Assembly: GCA_029256645.1 (NCBI GenBank)
Contig: JAQSXM010000223.1
Coordinates: 1-6,168 of the forward strand
DNA length: 6,168 bases
DNA from: Sporomusa sp.
GTDB taxonomy: Bacteria > Bacillota_C > Negativicutes > Sporomusales > Sporomusaceae
Direction of reading: 5' to 3'
Below the pieces are notes generated by a model. That model saw only the letters and a program-made list of their open reading frames with translations, searched no databases and had not been told where the DNA came from. Shown here in pieces: positions 1 to 4,878 of this stretch; positions within the stretch are counted from its first letter, which is position 1, and the number at the start of each line of letters is the position of its first letter. A program made the position numbers and the translations under genes.

Positions 1-32
1 AAGCCAAACTGACGGCCTTAGCCGTAAATCTT

Positions 33-60
33 AAAAGGATAGCAGCACTCCTATCCTTTT
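33..60. terminator. Bidirectional-type intrinsic terminator hairpin
   Basis: A perfect 10-bp inverted repeat, AAAAGGATAG (33-42) and CTATCCTTTT (51-60), encloses an 8-base loop. An A-run on the 5' arm and a T-run on the 3' arm let it work in either direction. It sits past the end of the minus-strand gene at 183-875 and could also end a plus-strand gene lying left of the window. The stem is only moderately GC-rich and the T-run lies within the stem, so termination strength is uncertain. Confidence 0.6.
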
Positions 61-160
61 GTGGTCATGCGTTTGGGAAACAGATAGTCAATTTTGCAGT
101 CTATCGCAGATTGGCTCCGATTTTTACTCAAGGTTAGCTAAAAAACAGGGATATATCAGT

Positions 161-186
161 GGTTTCGAACCGTCCCCGCGAGTCAC
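161..186. repeat. Possible dispersed REP-like repeat fragment
   Basis: This stretch reads GGTTTCGAACC followed by GTCCCCGCGAGTCAC. It is much more GC-rich than its flanks and overlaps the stop codon (183-185) of the minus-strand gene. From memory, the minus-strand reading (GTGACTCGCGGGGACGGTTC) resembles short dispersed repeats seen in many Firmicutes genomes near gene ends, some associated with IS200/RAYT-type transposases. Only one copy is visible here, so calling it a repeat is inference. Confidence 0.3.
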
Positions 187-875
187 TTTGGGTTTATTAT
201 ATAGAGGATTGCCAATATGACTGGCTGATGCATAAGATAGATGAAGAGTGATCTGCGTCCTAACCAGCTAAGCCAGCGGACTGGTGGGTGGTTAGCCGCT
301 GAAGGCCACAGTGATCGTTTGTCAGGATACAACAGTTTCCCAATGGCCATGCCGAAGAGGATGATGCCTAGCCACGGCAATAGCGGATAATAATCAAGCG
401 AGGTAAATCCGGGTGGTTTGATACCAAAGGGTACCAGGAAGGCAGTTGTTGACGTTATCTGAGAAAAGCTGTTGCCGACAGCAATGATTGATAAGCCTGC
501 TAGGATGAGCGGCAGTGCGCTGCGTTGGTTCAAGAACGGGGTGGCAAGCATACCAACACCGAGCAGATGCAGAATACCAAACCGGATATACACGGCAGGG
601 CTGTAGAGATAGGTAATGACCGTAATGAACAGCCCTGTACCAAAGACAATAAGTCCGCGGCGTACTGGCTGGTGACTAAAGATATTGCTTATGCCTGATA
701 CCAGCATGAATAATACTGCAGAGGCTTTACCCTCGTAGTACCAAAATCCGTCCAGATAATCAAGCGGCCAGCCATAATAGAAAGCCAAATCAAATACGGT
801 ATGAAAAATGATCATTAAGAGGATGGCTATTCCCCGCAATAAATCGAGTTCAGCAAGTCGGACAGCTTCAGACAA
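183..875 (-). CDS. DUF1624 / HGSNAT-like acyltransferase family integral membrane protein
   Basis: This 230-residue multi-pass membrane protein begins with the family signature LDLLRGIAILLMIIFH at residues 10-25, with His25 and Asp29 inside the first helix. It ends with a helix bearing YLMHQPV (His216 and Gln217), typical of YeiB/acyltransferase-3-like proteins. About seven hydrophobic segments are visible, and the length is normal for stand-alone DUF1624 proteins (heparan-alpha-glucosaminide N-acetyltransferase catalytic domain). The family is thought to move acyl groups across or at the membrane; the substrate is unknown here. The start is TTG (873-875), chosen because AAGGAGG (885-891) lies 9 bases upstream and no better start exists. 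It is a single gene, divergent from the SMR-like gene. Its stop codon lies inside a GC-rich repeat-like stretch, so the C-terminus may have been altered. The family call is firm; the biochemical role is not. Confidence 0.85.
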   Translation of the reverse strand: MSEAVRLAELDLLRGIAILLMIIFHTVFDLAFYYGWPLDYLDGFWYYEGKASAVLFMLVSGISNIFSHQPVRRGLIVFGTGLFITVITYLYSPAVYIRFGILHLLGVGMLATPFLNQRSALPLILAGLSIIAVGNSFSQITSTTAFLVPFGIKPPGFTSLDYYPLLPWLGIILFGMAIGKLLYPDKRSLWPSAANHPPVRWLSWLGRRSLFIYLMHQPVILAILYIINPK

Positions 876-921
876 GGGTAACGGCCTCCTTGGTGATGAT
901 GTAGTAACTCAACATATATTA

Positions 922-950
922 ACAATAAATTACAATTAGGTTGCCGTCAA
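922..950 (-). promoter_or_regulatory. Candidate sigma-A promoter for the DUF1624 gene
   Basis: On the minus strand, a -35 box TTGACG (950-945, 5 of 6 to consensus) is followed after 17 bases by TATTGT (927-922, 4 of 6). The predicted transcript would start near 915, about 40 bases before the TTG start at 875, with AAGGAGG in between. The position and spacing are good; the -10 is imperfect. Confidence 0.45.
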
Positions 951-1003
951 GTAAGCGATGTAAATCTTGGACTGAGTTTTTAAAAGTTTTGTAGTCGGTA
1001 ATG

Positions 1004-1032
1004 TTTACGCTAGTTTTGTGATACACTAGGAT
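1004..1032 (+). promoter_or_regulatory. Weak candidate promoter for the SMR-like gene
   Basis: TTTACG (1004-1009) and TAGGAT (1027-1032) are 17 bases apart, each 4 of 6 to the sigma-A consensus. GATACT (1030-1035) is an alternative -10. If real, it gives an untranslated leader of about 145 bases before the preferred start at 1183. The -10 lies inside the palindrome at 1024-1039. Confidence 0.25.
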
Positions 1033-1039
1033 ACTAGTG
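1024..1039. promoter_or_regulatory. 16-bp palindrome, possible operator or leader hairpin
   Basis: CACTAG and CTAGTG form a perfect 6-bp inverted repeat around GATA. It overlaps the weak -10 candidates for the SMR-like gene, which is where a repressor site would be expected. It could equally fold as a small hairpin with a tetraloop. No second copy is seen elsewhere in the window. Confidence 0.3.
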
Positions 1040-1182
1040 ACTTAGGCATGCCCCAGAAGCTGGTTTTAATGAATTTTAGAACTGCTACAGCTTGCAGGAA
1101 TACCAGCGCCGAAAGGGAATATACTACCAAAGACAGGCTTTGGCTCATTGAATCAAGGCTTATTGACAGGGCGGTGCTTGTT
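1040..1182 (+). other. Leader region upstream of the SMR-like gene
   Basis: This stretch stays open in frame with the downstream gene from ATG 1048, but its 45 codons encode a polar peptide unlike any SMR protein. Neither ATG 1048 nor ATG 1069 has a proper ribosome binding site, so I read it as untranslated. Short self-complementary pieces are present: CCAG/CTGG at 1053-1063, and GCTGGT (1059-1064) with ACCAGC (1102-1107), which encloses CTGC/GCAG (1082-1097). The first two compete for the same bases, as in an attenuator. I do not recognise a known riboswitch; in particular I see no clear guanidine aptamer motifs. Confidence 0.3.
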
Positions 1183-1527
1183 TTGAAAGATATTTATCTT
1201 ATATTATTATCTGTTTTTCTTGGCGCTGTTGGGCAAGTGGCTTTTAAGTATGGCGCTACGCATATTCCTGACACAGGTTCGGTCATGGAAAAGGTGATAG
1301 CCGCCTGGCCTATTACTGTAGGCTTGGCTGTGTATGGTGTGAGTACGCTGCTGTGGATTTATGCGTTACGCACCGTCGAACTAAGTTATGCATACCCACT
1401 CATAAGCTTAGGATATATACTGGTTTTTATAGCATCATACTTTCTATTTCATGAGGCCATTGGACTGCTCAGAATGGGTGGTCTGGTCTTAATATTGAGC
1501 GGTATTGTATTAGTAGCTAACTCGTAA
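1183..1527 (+). CDS. SMR/EamA-type small membrane transporter, ArnE-like
   Basis: From TTG 1183 the product has 114 residues and four hydrophobic helices (about 4-22, 42-61, 70-88 and 96-112), the size of the small multidrug resistance superfamily. It matches the ArnE/ArnF pattern: S-x5-GQ-x3-K near the N-terminus, LW-x-YAL before a YP-L-SLGY segment (71-78), then HE (90-91) and a closing GIVLVANS. ArnE/ArnF-type proteins form dimers that flip undecaprenyl-linked sugars, and related single proteins move other lipids or small molecules. The membrane-embedded Glu of true multidrug SMR pumps (EmrE Glu14) is absent; Leu13 or Gly14 occupies that place. This argues against a proton-coupled drug pump. 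The frame is open upstream to ATG 1048 (159 residues), but that extension is polar and unlike the family, so 1183 is preferred despite a weak ribosome site (GCGGTG at 1171-1176). No partner subunit gene lies beside it, and the substrate is unknown. Confidence 0.75.
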   Translation: MKDIYLILLSVFLGAVGQVAFKYGATHIPDTGSVMEKVIAAWPITVGLAVYGVSTLLWIYALRTVELSYAYPLISLGYILVFIASYFLFHEAIGLLRMGGLVLILSGIVLVANS

Positions 1528-1540
1528 TATTAGTACTAAA

Positions 1541-1578
1541 TTAACCGAATCTTAACATTTCACTACAATTAGTTAACA
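1541..1578 (+). promoter_or_regulatory. Putative Pho box (PhoP/PhoB-type direct repeats)
   Basis: Hexamers on the plus strand read TTAACC (1541-1546), TTAACA (1552-1557), a degenerate ACTACA (1562-1567) and TTAACA (1573-1578), with start-to-start spacings of 11, 10 and 11 bases. This is the arrangement of the Firmicutes PhoP box, TT-A/T-ACA repeats separated by about 5 bases. The last repeat doubles as the -35 of the phosphate transport operon, the usual place for activation by this response regulator. The regulator is inferred; its gene is not in the window. Confidence 0.6.
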
Positions 1579-1602
1579 AAGCTCAAAGGTATATGCTATA
1601 AT
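1573..1602 (+). promoter_or_regulatory. Sigma-A promoter of the DUF47-pit operon, extended -10
   Basis: TTAACA (1573-1578, 5 of 6) and a perfect TATAAT (1597-1602) are separated by 18 bases, and TG at 1594-1595 makes an extended -10. Transcription should start near 1609, giving a leader of under 30 bases before ATG 1636. The -35 is part of the Pho-box-like repeats. Confidence 0.75.
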
Positions 1603-1635
1603 CAGTTTGAATCCGACAAATTGAGGAGGCTAAGT

Positions 1636-2265
1636 ATGGGATTTGGCTTAAAGCCCCGTGAAGAAAAGTTTTATGGTTATCTTCTGGCAAATACTCAACT
1701 TATTCGGGATGCTGCCGAAGTCTTACAAGAGGCGTTAAACAAAGATGGAGACTTGTTTGAATTAATGGCTCAGATAGATGACCTGGAGAAACAGGCCGAC
1801 GAGAATACGGCTAAGATTGTCGGCTTGTTACACAAGACATTTATTACGCCCCTTGACCGTGAAGACATCTATAGCATTGCTCACAAACTTGATGATGTTA
1901 TAGACTGTATGCAGGGCACGATTGAACGCATGGAGCTCTATAATGCCGGTGCAGCATCAGAAGGTGCCAAGGCTCTTGCCGAATTGGTAGGTAAAAGCGC
2001 TAAGCAGATTGACAAAGCGTTCAGTCATTTGCCTGAGATTAAAAAACAAAAAGACAAACTGGAAGAGCGCTGTGCCCGGATCATTGAGTATGAGTCTCAG
2101 GGAGACCGGCTGTACAGGCAGGAGATGGCCAAACTGTTCAGAGAGTGCAACGACCCTATTGAAATAATCAAATGGAAAGAAATCCTGCTGCATTTGGAAG
2201 AGACCCTTGATATCTGTGAAGATATCGCCAATTTATTAAAGGGAGTCATCGTAAAGTATGCCTGA
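1636..2265 (+). CDS. DUF47 / PhoU-like Pit accessory protein
   Basis: This soluble, helical 209-residue protein belongs to the DUF47 (PhoU_div, TIGR00153-like) family. These proteins are nearly always encoded next to a Pit phosphate permease and are thought to regulate or assist it. Hallmarks include KFYGYL near the start, acidic heptad-rich helices with EKQAD (residues about 49-53), the central FITPLDREDIYSIAHKLDDVID segment and the C-terminal KWKEILLHLEETLDICEDIANLL helix. There is no signal peptide or membrane segment, so it is cytoplasmic. The start is ATG 1636 because GAGGAGG (1623-1629) lies 6 bases ahead; the in-frame TTG at 1621 overlaps that ribosome site and would add only MRRLS. 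Its last 8 bases overlap the permease gene, implying translational coupling. Transcription is probably phosphate-responsive through the upstream repeats. Confidence 0.93.
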   Translation: MGFGLKPREEKFYGYLLANTQLIRDAAEVLQEALNKDGDLFELMAQIDDLEKQADENTAKIVGLLHKTFITPLDREDIYSIAHKLDDVIDCMQGTIERMELYNAGAASEGAKALAELVGKSAKQIDKAFSHLPEIKKQKDKLEERCARIIEYESQGDRLYRQEMAKLFRECNDPIEIIKWKEILLHLEETLDICEDIANLLKGVIVKYA

Positions 2266-3250
2266 TATGACGCTGGTCTATGTCGTGGTCTTTTTTGCGT
2301 TGGCGTTTGACTATATCAACGGTTTTCATGATACAGCTAACGCGATTGCCACATCGGTATCTACCCGGGCTTTAAACCCGCAGTTTGCTGTAGTTTTGGC
2401 TGCAACACTTAATTTTGCCGGGGCGCTCTACAGCACCGGAGTCGCCAAAACAATTGGCGGTGATCTTGTAAAATCGGCTTCTTTAGTAAGCCAGCCTGTG
2501 ATTATCTCGGCCTTATTCGGTGCTATTGTCTGGAATTTGATTACATGGTGGATTGGTATTCCAAGCAGTTCTTCCCATGCGCTTGTCGGTGGTGTTTTGG
2601 GGGCGGTAATGGTAGGTGCGGGTTTTGACGCCATTAACCTTGCCGGTGTTGAAAAGATTATCCTGTCACTTGTATTGTCACCACTCATTGCGATGGCCGG
2701 TGGATACATTATCATGATTGCCATGATGTGGATCTTCGGACGGCAAGAGCCGGGGAAACTTAATACCGGGTTCAAAAAAATGCAGCTATTATCTGCCAGC
2801 CTGATGTCTTTCTCCCATGGCTCCAATGATGCGCAAAAAGCCATGGGTATTATTACGCTGGCTCTGTTGAGCTCGGGACATATTGAATCGCTGGAAGTAC
2901 CCCTGTGGGCAAAAATAGCCTGCGCCACGGCTATGGGCCTGGGTACGGCAGCTGGTGGTTGGAAGATTATTAAGACTATGGGCGGCAAGATTGTTAAACT
3001 AGAGCCCATCAACGGTTTTGCTGCTGATATGAATTCGGCAATGGTCATTTTTGCAGCTACAAACCTGCACCTGCCAGTCAGTACTACCCATGTAGTATCT
3101 GGCTCAATCATGGGGGTTGGTTCTGCCAAACGGATTTCTGCTGTACGGTGGGGAGTGGCCCAGCAAATGCTTTTTGCCTGGATTCTGACCATTCCGTTCA
3201 GTGCAGTAACAAGCGCCCTAATGTATAAGTTTTTATCATTTTTTTTGTAG
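2258..3250 (+). CDS. pit: Pit-family low-affinity inorganic phosphate transporter
   Basis: A 330-residue PHO4/PiT-family permease with about ten membrane helices, importing phosphate (in bacteria usually as a metal-phosphate complex) using the ion gradient. The two internally duplicated signature motifs are present: NGFHDTANAIATS at residues 21-33 and SFSHGSNDAQKAMG at about 184-197. Each repeat also has its serine-rich partner motif, PSSSSHALVGG (102-112) and PVSTTHVVSG (273-282). Length is normal and all key Asn/Asp residues are intact, so it should be functional. ATG 2258 overlaps the upstream DUF47 gene by 8 bases with AAGGGAG (2239-2245) 12 bases ahead; ATG 2267 is an alternative that loses three residues. 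It is the last gene of the two-gene operon. No strong terminator follows directly; an imperfect hairpin lies at 3285-3321. Confidence 0.95.
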   Translation: MPDMTLVYVVVFFALAFDYINGFHDTANAIATSVSTRALNPQFAVVLAATLNFAGALYSTGVAKTIGGDLVKSASLVSQPVIISALFGAIVWNLITWWIGIPSSSSHALVGGVLGAVMVGAGFDAINLAGVEKIILSLVLSPLIAMAGGYIIMIAMMWIFGRQEPGKLNTGFKKMQLLSASLMSFSHGSNDAQKAMGIITLALLSSGHIESLEVPLWAKIACATAMGLGTAAGGWKIIKTMGGKIVKLEPINGFAADMNSAMVIFAATNLHLPVSTTHVVSGSIMGVGSAKRISAVRWGVAQQMLFAWILTIPFSAVTSALMYKFLSFFL

Positions 3251-3284
3251 TTATCAGGCGCAGAACCGATGAGTAGGTGAGTAT

Positions 3285-3321
3285 GACTTAGCATAAAAAG
3301 CAGGAATCTAATGCTTAAGTC
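3285..3321. repeat. Imperfect inverted repeat downstream of pit
   Basis: GACTTAGCAT (3285-3294) pairs with ATGCTTAAGTC (3311-3321) apart from one bulged base, around a 16-base loop. It lies 35 bases past the pit stop codon and is the only stem candidate there. It lacks a following T-run, so it may be a weak terminator or an mRNA 3'-end stabiliser. Confidence 0.3.
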
Positions 3322-3399
3322 CGAATATTTCGCTTCAAATGAGAATACTGTAATGGCGGATCTGGAAAAGTAAACAGCTAAAAAAGCGGGCTAAATAAA

Positions 3400-3888
3400 T
3401 TGAGCATTGGGTACTGCTCAGAGTGCAGTTGTCTTGCAGTTGTTAATAGTAGCGGCCTTTGTTCTGCTTGCACACCCGGGAAATGAATGAAGCTGACCGG
3501 GTATTTCATTATTTACGGCAACGCACTGCCAGAGTATCAGTAGACCAGATAGCTACGGAAGCCGGTGTAAAACGCCAAACAGTCATGAGCATGCTAAAAC
3601 GCGGCTGGTTTTTAGGAACAATGTGGCATGCCAATTGTCGATGGCCACTTGTGCTCTTATTGTGTCTACGATATCAGACAGGAAATGAAGCGGATTGGCT
3701 GGTGGACTCTGGGAAGAAGAGATGCTGATAGTGGACGTTTTACCTATAATGGATTGGATAAACAGAATAATGGGAATGGGTTTTACAGCAAAAAAAACCA
3801 TAGCTTAAAGGCAGCAGCTCCGGCATACGCAAGGGCTGCTTTTTGTATACCAATTTGCCTGGGCATTTTAATGTGTTCCTGCAATTAA
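3400..3888 (+). pseudogene. Frameshifted YvyF-like zinc ribbon - HTH - zinc ribbon protein
   Basis: Three fragments in two frames rebuild one domain order. From TTG 3400, the first frame gives a zinc ribbon (YCSEC, then GLCSAC: Cys6, Cys9, Cys21 and Cys24) and hits TGA at 3484. From about 3477 the next frame gives EADRVFHYLRQR and a helix-turn-helix (VSVDQIATEAGVKRQTV, about 3534-3584). From about 3616 the first frame resumes with QCGMPIVDGHLCSYC, a second zinc ribbon whose first Cys is missing. This order is that of the TIGR03826/YvyF flagellar-operon protein of Firmicutes. The shifts compensate: one base lost near CCCGGG (3475-3480) and one gained near TTTTTAGG (3609-3616). The reading then runs through a terminator to TAA 3888; an indel in the eight-A run at 3790-3797 would have ended it at 3801 or 3806. 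No flagellar genes lie nearby. It is probably a decayed orphan copy; sequencing errors are the main alternative. The family assignment is moderately sure. Confidence 0.55.
3813..3844 (+). terminator. Rho-independent terminator
   Basis: AGCAGCTC (3813-3820) pairs with GGGCTGCT (3833-3840), including one G-T pair, around a 12-base loop, and TTTTT runs from 3840 to 3844. A second register using GCAGC at 3811-3815 extends into A-T pairs. It ends plus-strand transcription from the broken zinc-ribbon gene (and perhaps pit read-through). It lies 24 bases past the stop of the convergent LysR gene, for which it may act in reverse. Confidence 0.75.
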
Positions 3889-4776
3889 GTTCATAAATGT
3901 GTGGGCTGCCACTGGCAACGGGACAGTGCTGTTTGTAACAGCACCAAGATAACGTGGTGGGATATTCTCTTGGATAGTTAAAAGAAACAGATTATCTTGC
4001 GCCAATTGAGTGGTAATATACTCTTTAGGCGCGAAAGCAATACCTAATCCGATCTGGGCTAAATCTATTAATAAATCGATACTGCCGATTTCTATTTCGG
4101 GTGTTATAGATACCTGATATTGCTTTAGCATCGCATCAAAGTAACTGCGGGTAACAGTATTTTTTTCCAGAACAAGAATTGGGTAGTTCTCCAAATCTTT
4201 TAGGGAAAGGTTTAGTTTTTGCAGTTCCAGGTAATCCCTGCCAGCCACAAAGACGTCATGGATTACATCAAGTCTTGTGATTGAAAGTTTACTATCATGT
4301 TCACCAGGGTGAAGCTGTTCGTGATGCAAATTAACAAAACTGATATCTACCAGGCCTTTGCGGACAAGATCAGTACATACCGGCGACGTCCGGTTGGTGA
4401 TGTTGATTTTAATAAAGGGATACAACTCATTAAATTGTTTTAGATAAGATAGTAAATAATATCTGCACAGGGTGTCGCTGGCAGCAATCCTAAGTTCGCC
4501 TCTCGTCAGGGAATGAATATCCTGGATATTACGTTCGCCTGTCTTAATGAACTGATAAGCTTGCTCGACGAAGGGAAATAACATGGTTCCTTCTGGGGTG
4601 AGTTTCACCTGCTTGGTGGTACGCGAGAACAGACGGCTGTTGAGCTTATCCTCTAGTAAGCGAATGGCTTGGCTAACGGCAGACTGGGATATGTGAAGCT
4701 GAGTTGAGGCTTCTGAGAAACTTAGTGTTTTAGCTACATGGTAAAAGACCTTATAGAGCTCAAAACTAACATCCAT
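3868..4776 (-). CDS. LysR-family transcriptional regulator
   Basis: A 302-residue protein of normal LysR length. The N-terminal winged helix-turn-helix covers residues about 1-60 and carries the family pattern: F-x-VAKTLSFSEASTQLHISQSAVSQAI, then LE-x-KL-x-SRLFSRTTKQVKLTPEG. A linker helix (about 60-88) leads to a periplasmic-binding-protein-like effector domain (RGELRIAASDTLCRYYL from about 92, to the C-terminus) with the usual GLGIAFAPKEYI segment near residue 245. It binds DNA as a dimer or tetramer and responds to a small ligand that cannot be read from sequence. ATG 4774-4776 is supported by AAGGAGTG (4784-4791) 7 bases upstream. The gene is divergent from purL, the usual LysR-target geometry, so purL is the first candidate target. 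Its own promoter is overlapped by a palindrome, suggesting autoregulation. It has no recognised gene name. Confidence 0.93.
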   Translation of the reverse strand: MDVSFELYKVFYHVAKTLSFSEASTQLHISQSAVSQAIRLLEDKLNSRLFSRTTKQVKLTPEGTMLFPFVEQAYQFIKTGERNIQDIHSLTRGELRIAASDTLCRYYLLSYLKQFNELYPFIKINITNRTSPVCTDLVRKGLVDISFVNLHHEQLHPGEHDSKLSITRLDVIHDVFVAGRDYLELQKLNLSLKDLENYPILVLEKNTVTRSYFDAMLKQYQVSITPEIEIGSIDLLIDLAQIGLGIAFAPKEYITTQLAQDNLFLLTIQENIPPRYLGAVTNSTVPLPVAAHTFMNLIAGTH

Positions 4777-4800
4777 TTATAATCACTCCTTATTAGTTGG

Positions 4801-4831
4801 ATAATTAATATTAATTTTTATTATTAATTAT
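4801..4831. promoter_or_regulatory. 31-bp palindrome, candidate LysR operator
   Basis: ATAATTAATA (4801-4810) and TATTAATTAT (4822-4831) are a perfect 10-bp inverted repeat with an 11-base spacer. The half-site centres are 21 bp apart, two helical turns, which suits a LysR-type dimer of dimers. It covers the -10 and start region of the LysR promoter. The sequence is almost pure A+T, so a chance palindrome is far likelier than in mixed sequence. Confidence 0.45.
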
Positions 4832-4834
4832 ATT
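4805..4834 (+). promoter_or_regulatory. Tentative promoter for purL
   Basis: TATATT (4829-4834, 5 of 6) with TTAATA (4805-4810, 4 of 6) 18 bases upstream is the best plus-strand candidate, starting transcription near 4841 and leaving a leader of about 38 bases. The weak -35 would fit a promoter needing an activator. It overlaps the palindrome and the opposing LysR -10. The leader is too short to hold a purine riboswitch, and none is seen. Confidence 0.3.
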
Positions 4835-4855
4835 GTGCTACGATAGTCATGTAAA
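4827..4855 (-). promoter_or_regulatory. Strong sigma-A promoter of the LysR gene
   Basis: On the minus strand, TTTACA (4855-4850, 5 of 6) and a perfect TATAAT (4832-4827) are 17 bases apart. Transcription should begin near 4820, about 44 bases before ATG 4776. The palindrome at 4801-4831 spans the -10 and start site, so a bound regulator would block it. Confidence 0.7.
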
Positions 4856-4878
4856 GTTAAATACAGGGGGCGGATTAT

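Noticed and set aside
1..34. C-terminal end of a plus-strand gene entering from the left
   Set aside because: Stops at 10-12 and 32-34 leave at most 10 codons with no recognisable sequence, so a gene cannot be supported.
161..171. GGTTTCGAACC as the T-arm of a tRNA
   Set aside because: No acceptor, D-arm or anticodon arm can be built around it on either strand.
1040..1182. Guanidine riboswitch before the SMR-like gene
   Set aside because: No ACGR-loop hairpin pair or ykkC-type conserved core could be found, and the protein is ArnE-like rather than a Gdx guanidinium exporter.
1621..1635. TTG start for the DUF47 protein at 1621
   Set aside because: It overlaps the ribosome binding site GAGGAGG that serves ATG 1636; the extra MRRLS is not family-like.
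1957..2193. Minus-strand open frame within the DUF47 gene
   Set aside because: Antisense to a conserved gene, short and without recognisable domains.
2428..3294. Long minus-strand open frame (288 codons) opposite pit
   Set aside because: It lies almost wholly antisense to the well-supported Pit permease, with no family motif and no ribosome binding site evident; a shadow of the pit reading frame.
3583..3801. Minus-strand open frame opposite the frameshifted zinc-ribbon gene
   Set aside because: The plus strand carries recognisable zinc-ribbon and HTH pieces, while this translation shows nothing coherent.
4777..4878. AT-rich tract as a replication origin or a Bacillus-type PurBox
   Set aside because: No DnaA boxes and no CCGAAC-type PurBox core are present; the tract is explained as a divergent promoter region.
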